Assembly (NCBI RefSeq): GCF_009389715.1
Contig: NC_052404.1
Span: forward strand, 9,012,745-9,076,744
Length of the DNA: 64,000 nt
Direction of reading: 5' to 3'
Source of the DNA: Phoenix dactylifera
Taxonomy: Eukaryota > Streptophyta > Magnoliopsida > Arecales > Arecaceae
Position numbers and translations under genes: made by a program. The notes under the pieces were generated by a model that saw nothing but the letters and a program-made list of their open reading frames with translations, was not told the origin of the DNA and made no database searches. Below are positions 24,469 through 34,495 of the stretch, piece after piece; within the stretch, counting starts at the first letter, position 1; each line of letters begins with the position of its first letter.

Positions 24469-24941
24469 GATATTTGAACTTACATTTATACTCTTATATT
24501 TCTATTTCCGTATACATCCTTATAATTTTTTTTACAGCCATCTCTTGTAGACTTACTATTTATATGCAAAAGAAATAATTAAAGGTATATTCATAAATAG
24601 ACAATTTGTGACAGCATATATATAGAAAAGAAATCCTTTTTATAATGAGTGGTAAATTTGCAAGGTGATAAGATATTTATAGTGGTATACATGGTGAGAA
24701 GTTCTAAATTAAGAAAAATAATCTCTATATTATCCTAAGTTTCTAAACAACAGTTGCCTATTTACATTTCCCAAATATCTACTTATTTAACTAAGATAAA
24801 TAAGGCTGGGAGGAAAAAGTAAATTTTTTTAATAAAGACAGAAATCTATGAGTACAGTTCCTCCTATCTATCCCAATCTTTTCTCATGAGGAAGCTCAGA
24901 CCTCGTTCCCTTTTCCGTTATTAACCGCCACGGCGGTCTTA

Positions 24942-26537
24942 TCAGTGGGGCCCAAGGCCGAGGTGGGCCCGCGCGGCCCAGGCCCAGTCCAAGGAGTGGA
25001 GCACGATGTAGGTACCGATCCCGCCGATGAGCCCGTAGGCGATGGAGTACGTTAGTGGCATCAAGATTAGCGTCAAGAACGCCGGGATCGCCTCCTTCAT
25101 GTCGTCCCAATCGATCTCGGCCACCGATTTCATCATCAGCACCCCGACGAGGACCAGCGGCGGGCCCACCGCCCACGCCGGTATCGACGCCAGCAGCGGC
25201 GTGAAGAAGAATGACAGCATAAAATACCCCGCCACCGTCAACGCCGTCAGCCCGGTTCTTCCGCCTTCTCTTATCCCCGTGGACGACTCGATGAACGCCG
25301 TCACCGGCGAGGTGCCTAGGAGAGAGCCGGCGACGATGGCGGTGGCGTCGGACATGAAGGCGAAGTACTGGCCCTCGAAGTCGCCTTTGTCGTTGACGAA
25401 TCCGGCCAAGCGGGCCATGGAGTAGAGGGTCCCGGTGGTGTCGAGGATGTCGACGTAGAGGAAGGTGACCAGGGCCTCCCAGAAATGGCCCCGGCCGATG
25501 CCGGAGAAGCTGAGGGCGCCGGCAGTGGAGCGGATGGGGTGGACGTCGGCAACCTTCTTGAAGTAGTTGTAGGAGTCGTCGCCGGCGAGGGTGTCGGGAA
25601 AGGCGGTGACGGCGGTGCCGCGGAACCAGGAGACTGCGGTGACGAAGACGATGCCGTAGATCATGGCGCCCTTGATGCGTTTGATGAGGCAGAAGGCGAT
25701 GATGAGGAAGCCGACGACGGCGAGCCAGAAGGTGGGGCTCTCCATGCGGCCGTGGAGGCACAGGATGTCGCCGGAGACTGTGCCGCCGGGGATGAGCTCG
25801 ACGGTGCCATTGGAGAAGGAGCGCACGGGGGCGAGGGAGGCGCGCGCGTCGCGAGGGCAGGCGGCGAGGGTGACGAGCGTCGACGAAGAGTAGCCGACAA
25901 GGCCGACGCCCTCGTCGTTCTGGAGGCCGATGAAGGCCAAGAAGAGTCCGATACCAGCGGGGGAAGAGATACGGACCGGGCGGGGGACGAGCTTGGCAAG
26001 CTTCGCGCGGAAGCCGAGTGCGGATATGAGAAGGAAGAGGAGACCCTCGAGGAAGACGGCAGCGAGGGCGTTGCCGTAGGAGAGGTTGCCGGAGCCGTGG
26101 AATCCGACGACGGTGTAGGCGAAGTACGCGTTGGAGCCCATGCCGGGGGCGAGGGCGAGGGGGAGGTTGGCGAAGGCGCCCATGATGACGGAGCCGATGA
26201 TGGAGGAGGCGGCTGTGGCGACGATGAGGTCCCGGCGGACGCGGTCGAGACAGGCGGCGTATCCGGCGTCGACCGGCGGAAACTTGCACGTCGGCGAGGG
26301 GTTGTCGCAGTCGGAGACGGAGCAGGTGGCACCGGAGTCGGTGAGTATGGAGGCGTTGACGGCGAGAATATAGGCCATGGTCAGAAAGGTGGCAGTGCCG
26401 GCGCGGAGCTCGGTCGTGAAGGTGGAGCCGCGCTCGGCGAGCTTGAACCGCTTCCCGAGCCAAGAGCTGGCGACGGCCGAGTTGAACCGGCCGAGTCGGG
26501 AGTTGGCCGACGGCGAGGCGGCCGGCGTTGGATCCAT
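24942..26537 (-). CDS. AZG1: AZG1-type adenine/guanine permease, 531 aa, single exon
   Basis: Member of the AzgA-like branch of the nucleobase-ascorbate transporter superfamily. AZG1 of Arabidopsis takes up adenine and guanine, and reports also link it to cytokinin, at the plasma membrane. Residues 29-66 ([35 protein letters not shown]) are diagnostic. Other conserved blocks are [22 protein letters not shown] (127-148), [23 protein letters not shown] (185-207), [21 protein letters not shown] (360-380), [17 protein letters not shown] (417-433) and [28 protein letters not shown] (453-480). About a dozen hydrophobic segments are visible. It lacks introns, like the Arabidopsis gene. It is somewhat shorter than AZG1 of Arabidopsis (about 579 aa from memory) owing to a shorter loop after SVSDC and a short C-terminus. 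The coding sequence is very GC-rich. A TTTAAA element lies about 60 bases upstream. Confidence 0.95.
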   Translation of the reverse strand: MDPTPAASPSANSRLGRFNSAVASSWLGKRFKLAERGSTFTTELRAGTATFLTMAYILAVNASILTDSGATCSVSDCDNPSPTCKFPPVDAGYAACLDRVRRDLIVATAASSIIGSVIMGAFANLPLALAPGMGSNAYFAYTVVGFHGSGNLSYGNALAAVFLEGLLFLLISALGFRAKLAKLVPRPVRISSPAGIGLFLAFIGLQNDEGVGLVGYSSSTLVTLAACPRDARASLAPVRSFSNGTVELIPGGTVSGDILCLHGRMESPTFWLAVVGFLIIAFCLIKRIKGAMIYGIVFVTAVSWFRGTAVTAFPDTLAGDDSYNYFKKVADVHPIRSTAGALSFSGIGRGHFWEALVTFLYVDILDTTGTLYSMARLAGFVNDKGDFEGQYFAFMSDATAIVAGSLLGTSPVTAFIESSTGIREGGRTGLTALTVAGYFMLSFFFTPLLASIPAWAVGPPLVLVGVLMMKSVAEIDWDDMKEAIPAFLTLILMPLTYSIAYGLIGGIGTYIVLHSLDWAWAARAHLGLGPH

Positions 26538-26592
26538 TGATCCGCTGTGGAGGGGAGAGGGGGAGAGAGAGAGTCCGTGGGGGTGGGTTGGT

Positions 26593-26598
26593 TTAAAG
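26593..26598 (-). promoter_or_regulatory. TATA-like TTTAAA upstream of AZG1
   Basis: TTTAAA on the minus strand about 60 bases before the AZG1 start codon, in a C/T-rich leader. Position fits a core promoter with a very short leader; this is inference. Confidence 0.3.
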
Positions 26599-26984
26599 AG
26601 GATGGGGGAGGGGGTGTAATTAGGGATTAGTTAGAAATATTTCAGGATTCTTTGGGGTTTTTGGGATCTTCTGCAGGATTCTAAGCCTCACGCACCTCTC
26701 TTCCGTTTACTTTTATTTCCTCCTGTTCTGCCTCCAGCGTTTCGTCTTAGGACTCTAATATTTTCCGTGCTTTCCCACGAGATTCTTGCTTCCCTTCTCG
26801 TCATTCCTCTTATTGTCTTCGAAAATTTTGCCACGTTTATTTAAATGCAAAGGTTCGACCAACGACTATTGACGAATTTTTGGGAAAAAGAGAGTGCATG
26901 AGGAATGAGCTCATAGGAGTGTTTGAGTGGATTTCAGCATGCATTCCCACTATGTAGCTTGGTTGGTAGTGGAATTGCAAGCAA

Positions 26985-27160
26985 TCGCCTTAGCATAATG
27001 TAGAATACTAATTCTTCGAGCCTGTTTATTAAATTTCTTAATTCTGTATAAGTACTCAGCATCTTTTCGACGAATGACCAATGTGAAACTAAATACATGC
27101 CTATACGAATCCTCACAACTAAGCGTAATGAGATGCTGACACAAAAATCTTGAGATCAAG
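26985..27160. mobile_element. decayed LTR scrap, same family as 31.1-31.25 kb
   Basis: The segment TTCTGTATAAGTACTCAGCA...ACTAAATACATGCC...CGAATCCTCACAA matches 31152-31235 (TTCTATATAAGTATCCAAGA...ACTAAACACATATC...AGATCCTCACAA) at roughly seven bases in ten. No ends or coding sequence remain. Confidence 0.5.
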
Positions 27161-29350
27161 CCTGGTGCTTGTCGTTGCTTTATATGATTGAAATGTGAAT
27201 CAAATTGGAACACAAATAGCTACTAAGCTCAATTTTGCTCTGTCTTGGGTTTTCTGCAGTACTTCATCAGCAATGATGAAAAATTGTTGATGGGGCATGA
27301 TTTTGAACAAGGGTAAGTTAATTTTTGTTAATACAGCTGTAATTATTGCTAATGTAGAATAAAGTGTACTTAAAGCAGGCTCCATCGAAGGCGACATCTG
27401 GATTTGGACTGCTATCGAGGATCGCAACTTTAAGATCTTGTGTGACCAACTATTAGAGAGAGAGAGAGAGTGGGCCAGTAATCAAAAGAGCACTTCCGCT
27501 GAGAGCGCAGATTAGTTGAATCCTTTTGGTTTGAGGCCTTTTGATGTTGTCTTCCTCTTTAGGAGACAATACTTGATACTGATAGGATTGCTCCGAGTAC
27601 TAAACCCCTCGACCAAGATTATTTCTTTGGCCTCTTTGTACCCCTATTATTAGTGTTGAACAGCTTTAGCCTTCAGATTGTAAGTATCCACTTGGCATTT
27701 GGTTGACCGTGGCCCAACCAGACACAAAATATTCAGGTAGGCTCACTGTCACACAGATATATATATATAGTACTATGCCACTAGTAATTGAGAGGCAAAA
27801 AACCTTAGAGCTGTGCTTAAGAACTTGCTGATATAAAGCTGAACTTGCTAAACTTGCAACTATTTTCTTTTAGAACAAAAGCTACGAGGCCATGCTAAGA
27901 TATTATTTACCAATTTTAATGATAAAATAGTTGTTTGCCAATGTAGAATGTTATATGTCAAATTGGTTCCCAAACTGATGTATAGCTCGACTTTTTGTTA
28001 ATTATGCCCATGCTCCCATGAGTTGCACAATACTAACACCTCTCTGGGACCTGCAGCAACATACTCATTCCATTAATATTTTTTACTTATAATTTTATGG
28101 AGATGCTATAAAACCTATTGATAAAATCTTTGGCTTTATTCTATGTGAAAAATATATTTGTGGGCCATACTGATTTGTAACATTTAGAAGACTTAGAAAA
28201 ATATTACTTTAGTGGTTGGAACCAAATGTACATTGCCAACCATATTTTGGCATTGTGGCATGGATGTATGTCCTATCTTGCATTACGCAAATGTATGCCC
28301 TAGCTTCTTATATGGAGTTAAATGTCTTAGTAAAAATTAATTTTTTTAGTGTTTTATTTTGAAGATAATTTGATTGAGCCAAAAAGACTAACAATTTTCT
28401 TTAAGGATTTAATTGCCAATATCATCAACTCAGCGACAGAATACTTTCCATGCCACTTGCTAATTTGACCCATGCCCCATTTGAACTAGCAGAATATTGG
28501 CTTCTTTATGAATTAAAAGGAAAAATCTTCAGACTATTCGACCAGGCAACCAGCCGGCAAGCCATCCTTAAGTGCCATCTCCCTTTCATATTGGCCAAGT
28601 AGCTGATGTTTGGAAGATAAGTGAACATTGAATAAGGACTTCAAAACTTTCCGGATTTTTGTCACATTATAATTTAATGCCTTACTTATCACTAACAACA
28701 GGCCAAGGCCCTGGCCGGCAGTGGCCCATGCAGGACCCCCCTACTTTATTTCTTATAATGTCACTGAAACCTACTTCTTTGTTGTCATTTCCTCATCTTT
28801 ATTGATCTTGTACCATCCCTGCTTTGGTCCCTTGCAGTGTGTACCACTTCCCCCTTCACCTGGGCTCTCCAAAGATACATATCCATCAGATATAGTTTTC
28901 TTTTTTTTTTTTGGGCATATGGTTGGATTCATCCTATATTTTGATAATGGGGTGTATTATTTATTTTGTCTCCTACTCTCCATTCAGTATTATGTTTGTT
29001 TGCACATTTTGTTAAAATGAGACATGCTACTCAAATGTTGTTGATTCCAGTGCAGCTCTCATTTCATAGGAATTGTAATTATTTGCAATAGTGGCTTTGA
29101 ATATGCTTTATAGAGTTAGAAATGGGGGCTGGAAGCTCAAAATATCAGATTGGCTATGAACAAGGCCTTGCCCGTTTCCAACCTATGTTTCATTCTTTCG
29201 TGGTTAATTGCAAAGAAAATTTGTTGGGTCTGTTGTGGTGCAGACTCTTGGATCGCTCATTGAGATGCACAAGACCTGCTGTCACATGCAATGCACATGA
29301 GATAGATTGCACTTTGTCGCATCTTGATGCACGATCCAAGGAGCTTCCAT
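27161..29350. other. intergenic, no gene seen
   Basis: AT-rich, with a short GA run near 27455-27470 and a TA run near 27759-27768. None of the small frames shows a known domain. Confidence 0.4.
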
Positions 29351-29890
29351 TCCACTTTACTAGCGTTCAGGGTTGTGTTCGTTTCCTGGGAGCCTACACC
29401 CCTGGTTTTCTCAAGGTGCATTTTTGTGGCAGTGTCAAGGAGGGTGGCTGCTGCAGCGTCGGCTTCATCATCCAGGAATAGCATGCCAGATTGGTAACCG
29501 ATGGGGGCCGGCGCATCTTCGACCAGTCTATCATCGGTGCCGAGATCAGAGCTGCTTGAGAGGGAATTTCATATGCAAGGCGTAGACTGGGGCAGACCGA
29601 GTCATCTTTGAGGGGGACTCCACCACGGTTATCACGGGGATCTAGAGCTCCGAGCGGGCTACCGGAGGGATGTGGCTGCTCCTCAATATCCGTCGTCTTT
29701 TGGGCGCGTGCATCGCCTCTCGGGCTACTCATGCTTACAGAGAGGCCAACAATACTGCGAAAAATTTCATCTAAGGAAACCATGACTCTATCCCGCCTCC
29801 ATTGCAATGTCTCCTATTTTTTGACTCCTTGGGCTGCACTCACACTCGATATGTGTGAGGCACTGATGTACCAAAAAAAAAAAAAAAAAA
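29351..29890 (+). mobile_element. 5'-truncated LINE remnant (RNase H module, poly-A, target duplication)
   Basis: Broken frames read FLKVHFCGSVKEGGCCSVGFII, then a glycine/arginine segment, then EGISYARRRLGQTES and EGDS(T)-like text, the same RNase H-like module as at 4.3 and 39.8 kb. Several stops and frame changes interrupt it. It ends in an 18-base A-tract (29873-29890). CTTCCAT directly precedes the proposed start (29344-29350) and directly follows the tail (29891-29897), a likely 7-bp target duplication. That would make the insertion 540 bp, cut just upstream of the RNase H region. Confidence 0.7.
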
Positions 29891-30279
29891 CTTCCATGTG
29901 CAAAAGATGAACGCTGATGGGCTGAACTGTGGGCCCAATTAATAATGTTTCATGTCAAGTCATTGGAATGGATCCATTCATCAACATATCAAGTACATGC
30001 TCCGTCAAGAACTGGCTCCGTCAGGCATATTAGTGAGAGTATGACCTGGCAGAATATGATTCAGAAGCTGCGAGGGATTATTGGAGGACGTATTCCAGCC
30101 AACAAATATCATAATAGAACACAAGTTTGCTCCATGGAAAGAACTGTTAATTGAGGATACGAGAACTAGTTCAGAGATCATGATTCCTCGTCCATGCCTC
30201 GAGCCTTCAGGGTCGCAGAGAGACATCCACGGTCTTGACTTCTGGGAAGTCATGCGCCTTCGGCCCATTTCCACTCTCG

Positions 30280-30570
30280 GGTGGCTGGGACTGGTTTTAT
30301 GGCTGGAAAGCTGTGCTTGCTGCTGGATGCGTTCATCAGTCTGCATAAACCAATACACATAGCTGAGTCGCGGGGAGCTCGGCAACAAGCTAAGACGGCA
30401 ATGAGAGTTTGTGGTGCTTCCCTGCTTCTAGTTGAGGGTGACTCTGAGAAGGTAATTTGGTGGCTAAAGGCCAGCTACAGCTCCATGTTATTTTATCTTC
30501 ATGGTCTGATCGATGTAGATTTGTTAAAGTTTTCTTGGCAACAGCGAGAATGCAAGGTTAATATTTAAGT
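30280..30570 (+). mobile_element. LINE RNase H-like fragment
   Basis: The frame reads RQQAKTAMRVCGASLLLVEGDSEKVIWWLKASYSSM, with the A-x-x-x-A-x-x-x-G-x-x-x-L-x-x-E-G-D-S-x-x-V-I-x-W-L core of the plant LINE RNase H-like domain. The upstream part is out of frame and the REAN..AD end is missing. No poly-A or target duplication was found. Confidence 0.55.
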
Positions 30571-30869
30571 TTCAAAGACCTCCATATAGGCAGGCTGGGC
30601 TACAGGCCAAACGGCTGCACCATCCTCCATCGGGAGAAAGGCCCCAGTTCAGGGACCAGAAAGCCGCGTTGGCTTTTTCCTCTGCACTACAATAAACACT
30701 AGGCTGTTATTTTATGAATTAGAAAGTTGAGCTACCCCACTGACATAATTACAGCTAGCTCGTTCCCAACAAAGCTCTAGACCAATGGTTTCGTAAGGCC
30801 GTTAAAATAATTTCCGACAGTCAAAAGACTTGTTTTACACAAAAAGATTTTAAAGGAAGCCTGAAGTTT

Positions 30870-31260
30870 CTCGCTGGTCCTTGGAATTTCCGTAACAACC
30901 TAGACTTCAAGCCAAAAAATATTATTTGAGTTCTTTGATTTAATCATGACGTTCTCGTCAGGCTAAAAGTTCAAATTCATTTAAATCTAATCACAAACAC
31001 TGCGATCGACCTATGATGAGCCCTAATAGATGTGTGTTGTAATGTCCTCTAATTCACGTAGGTTATAGGTCAGGATCTACTCTGATACCATTTGTAATAA
31101 TTCATGAGCTCATCCAAAATTGCTAGCCAGAAGATATAATTTATATCCTTTGATTCTATATAAGTATCCAAGATCAATCTAGCGAATAACTGATGCAAGA
31201 CTAAACACATATCTGCATAGATCCTCACAATCTCAAAAAAGCAGCTATTCGGAGCAGTGT
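30870..31260 (-). mobile_element. LTR retroelement remnant with primer-binding site (minus orientation)
   Basis: At 31079-31090 the + strand reads ACTCTGATACCA, the complement of the Met-tRNA primer-binding site TGGTATCAGAGT, followed by TT and then TGTAATAATTC, a plausible LTR end. The LTR would extend towards 31250. The interior to the left holds the phrase GTCCTCTAATTCACGTAGG. Only one LTR is visible and there is no coding sequence; it may be a TRIM-like fossil. Confidence 0.5.
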
Positions 31261-32950
31261 TTACCATGTAATGCATTAACTAATACACATCATTTTTTTT
31301 CCCTGCTCGGTGGCTACTGCAACCAATAACATGAGCTGGCCATAAAGAGAGTTTGCTTGCCCATGCTCCGACAAGGGGGAACACCTCGCATTAAGTATAT
31401 TTTGGACACTTCTCGTACGAGCACATGCTCTTGCTTTTGGCCTGCATACGAGCACATGGTCCAGTAAAAGACTCAAAGCAAAGCTTGTATATATGCATCC
31501 CTTATCAAGATCTCTCCCTTGAGTTATCTACACTGTATACTCTCTTTGCTCCTACGCGTGCGCCCTATCAGATCTCTCAGACTATTTGTGCCAACTTTAT
31601 GATCAAATTATCTACAGGAGAATTTCTCTCTGCGTTGGTGCCAATCATCATTAATTAAACCTAAACCTCAGTGGATCGAAGGCATCTTTTAACATGGGAG
31701 ACATCGATCTGCTTCTTTAACTCATGGCAAAGGGAATAACAAACCTCGTGAGCTGAGCTGTACAAACAGACCGTGCCACGGTAGTTGATTGCTCGTCTGG
31801 CACTCATCTAAAAAAGTTTGAAGCTTAGTCAGCAATGTACTAATCGGAGACATGATTTGATGTTCCAACCATCAATAACCTTCGTGCCTGCTTTTAAGTA
31901 CAAAAACTTCCACCGTGTCTCTAATTAGGATGTCTAGCTGCATATGAGAGAAATTTCCACCAAAAATGGTCCACTCTATTTTCATGTTAATAAAAATGTA
32001 TCATATTATTTATTTCTACAACAATGTCTCTTTGGGCTTCAACAGATCATTATATCGATTGTTTATAAAAAAAACTTTTTATATGTTCATCCATCTATAT
32101 TGACCAAGCTAAAGCGAGGGCATAATGATCTAGCAAATGTGACAATAAAATAAAATTCTTAAACTTGTCAATATAGTTAATAAAGAAAATTTTGCAAGAA
32201 AAATCCTTATTGTTTTTATATTCTTAGAAATGGATTGCTTTTACTTTATTGCAAAAATGATATATTTTGGATCTTACTAGGCTATGATACTAGGTCTTTG
32301 TTAATATTTATAAAAATATTTCAATCTACATCGGATTCAAAACCGGAAGCTGTAAGGCTTCGGCGTTTGAGAACACCCAGGATTTGGGGGTGGAGCCCCC
32401 TAATTCTGCTTTTTGAATCCGGTTGTTAACCAAAAACCTAATCTCCCCGAAAGGAGCTTTGGGGGAAAAACGTTCCATAGCCAAAAGAATTGCTAATTTA
32501 TTTTTTTTTTTTTGTATATATCCAATCAACACGTCTGTGTCGATTAAATTGAATATTTATATTTAATTCAGAATGGTGGTATGCTTGTATAGTGAAATAC
32601 AATAAATTATTTTTTTTTATAGAAAGAAAGAAATATCTATTTTTGCAAATGTAGCAATAAATGATTTTTTCTTGTAAAATTCTTGTAGGAACAACTCCAG
32701 AATTAAAAGGGAATTCCCTTTTCATAAATATTTTTGAAAAAATAATTAATTAACCAATCTCCAATTATTGTAGGTAATCAAATGTAAGATGATCACCCGA
32801 AACAGCTTAGATTTTTTTTTTCTATCTCATATAGCTATTTACAAGCGCACACCCCTTACATGAAGCGAAACCGCATTTGACCGTTGATGGTCTCTCCCGA
32901 ACTAATATTCCGGGCAAGCCAAGTCAAATGAATTTAAAATAACTAGACCC
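31261..32950. other. intergenic and 3' flank of the second CIPK, no gene seen
   Basis: Very AT-rich, particularly 31940-32330 and 32500-32760. A GC-richer patch at about 32335-32470 holds no recognisable gene. Confidence 0.4.
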
Positions 32951-34279
32951 TCATAAAACCGGGTACGGCCGACCGGCTGCTGAACCGGAATTCGCGGTTG
33001 CCTTCACCGGGCCCTTCAGCGCCGGCAAAAGTTTCCCTTGAAGGAAACCCCTCTCGGCGTCGCCACCACCCTCCACCTCCACCACCACCAACCCCTCGGC
33101 CAGCCGGCGGACCACCATCCTCGCTACCAAATTACCAATTTGCCCCTCCACCTCTACCGCTCCGAGCCCCTTCTCCCCTTTCCTCCGAACCACCAGCCCC
33201 TCTTTTGCTCCAATATCTTCGGCTCTGCCGAGGATCACCTCGGCCGGCTCGGCGGAGACGAACCGCTGACGGTCCGACGCCGGTCCGAACAGACCGGATA
33301 GGTCGAGCCCGGAGGAGAAGGATATCAGATCGAAGGCGTCGAGGGCCCGGTCCGGCTCCTCCGACATCCAGAACTTTCCGTCCTCCGCCTCCGCCGTCTC
33401 CGCCGCGTGGAACTTCGCCGCCGCCGCCCGCTCCTCCTCGCTGAGCCCCTTCTTGAACCAGGGGTCGTGGAGGATACTGTCGACGGTGATCCTCGTTTCG
33501 GGATTCGGGTCCAGGATCCGGCCAATGAGTTGCCGGAGCTCCGGTGAGGTCCATTCGGGGCACCGGTACTCCCCCCGGTAGATCTTGCGGTACATCGCCA
33601 TCAAGTTGGGGTCGTTGAACGGCAGATACCCAGCGTTGAGGACGTAGAGGATCACGCCGCAGGACCAGACGTCGATCTTGGCGCCGTCGTAGCCCTTCTT
33701 GGAGAGGATCTCCGGCGCGACGTACGCCGGAGTCCCGCAGACGGTGTGGAGGAGCCCGTCGCCGCGGATCTGGTCGGGGAGCGCGGAGAGGCCGAAGTCG
33801 GAGACTTTGAGGTCGCCGGCGTCGTCGAGGAGGAGGTTCTCCGGCTTGAGGTCCCGGTGGAAGACGCCACGAGAGTGGCAGTATCCGATGGCGGAGATCA
33901 ATTGACGGAAGTAGCGGCGGGAGAGGTCCTCGGGGAGGCGGCCGCGGGCAACGCGCGCGAGGAGCTCGCCACCACGGGCGAGCTCGAGGACGATGTAGAT
34001 CTTGGAGCGGGAGGCGAGGACCGCGAGGAGGCGGAGGACGTGGGGGTGGCGGAGGTGGCGCATGATGGAGATCTCGCGGACGACGTTGGGCGCGCGGCCG
34101 CCCTTGGCGACGCGGCCCTTCGGAATGGCCTTGAGGGCGACGCTTTGGCCGGAGCGGAGGTCGCGGGCAAGGTACACGCGGGCGGAGGCGCCGAAGCCTA
34201 GAAGGCCAACCAGCTCGTACCTCCCGAAGAGGACCTTTGCCGCCCGCCGCGGCGCCTCCCAGCCGCCGGAGTCCTGCAT
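32951..34279 (-). CDS. CIPK: CBL-interacting protein kinase, CIPK11/14-clade, 442 aa, single exon
   Basis: A second CBL-interacting Ser/Thr kinase. Features: glycine loop LLGFGASARVYLA (26-38), Lys50, [11 protein letters not shown] with HRD 141-143, DFG 161-163, [13 protein letters not shown] with APE 188-190, then ILSKKGYDGAKIDVWSCGVILYVLNAGYLPFNDPN. The regulatory motif reads LDAFDLISFSSGLDLSGLF, so the usual Asn of NAF is Asp (DAF, 314-316). The phrases EDLSRRYFRQLISAIGYCHSRGV and LPDQIRGDGLLHT resemble the CIPK11/14 clade, which also has no introns. I start at the Met before QDSGGWEAPRRAAKVLFGRYELVG because the open frame upstream (to 34486) crosses a TATA-like TATATA and has no family similarity. 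The sequence is strongly GC-rich, unlike the CIPK at 13.5 kb, and belongs to a different clade, so the pair is not a recent tandem duplication. Confidence 0.94.
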   Translation of the reverse strand: MQDSGGWEAPRRAAKVLFGRYELVGLLGFGASARVYLARDLRSGQSVALKAIPKGRVAKGGRAPNVVREISIMRHLRHPHVLRLLAVLASRSKIYIVLELARGGELLARVARGRLPEDLSRRYFRQLISAIGYCHSRGVFHRDLKPENLLLDDAGDLKVSDFGLSALPDQIRGDGLLHTVCGTPAYVAPEILSKKGYDGAKIDVWSCGVILYVLNAGYLPFNDPNLMAMYRKIYRGEYRCPEWTSPELRQLIGRILDPNPETRITVDSILHDPWFKKGLSEEERAAAAKFHAAETAEAEDGKFWMSEEPDRALDAFDLISFSSGLDLSGLFGPASDRQRFVSAEPAEVILGRAEDIGAKEGLVVRRKGEKGLGAVEVEGQIGNLVARMVVRRLAEGLVVVEVEGGGDAERGFLQGKLLPALKGPVKATANSGSAAGRPYPVL

Positions 34280-34382
34280 GAAGCTCGCAACTTTGCCGCT
34301 CTGGTATTTGTGAAATTTTCTTCTCTCTTTTGGAGAAAGGTTTCGAAGAGGGAGTGGAGTGGGAGGGAACGAAATTTCAGGG

Positions 34383-34391
34383 TGATATATA
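34383..34391 (-). promoter_or_regulatory. TATA-like box of the CIPK11-clade gene
   Basis: TTTATATAT on the minus strand about 105 bases upstream of the chosen start codon, in a suitable place for a core promoter with a leader of about 75 bases. Supports the shorter start choice. Confidence 0.4.
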
Positions 34392-34495
34392 AAGAGGAAG
34401 ACGCGGTCTGGTGGTCCGCGTGGTATTCGTGTTTTAGAAGTTCCAGGGTTGGAGACTTGAGCGTGAGATGGCGAGGAGTTTTCCAAGTACTCTAA

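Noticed and set aside
24868-26540. Very long open frames on both strands across AZG1 (531 and 351 codons)
   Set aside because: They are shadows of the GC-rich AZG1 coding sequence; they lack ATG support or any domain and consist of Arg/His/Leu-rich or Gly/Asp/Glu-rich low complexity.
32998-34313. Open frames opposite or shifted within the second CIPK
   Set aside because: Shadow frames of a GC-rich coding exon.
34280-34486. N-terminal extension of the second CIPK by 69 codons
   Set aside because: It crosses a TATA-like box, has no similarity to the family N-terminus and would place the kinase domain unusually far in.
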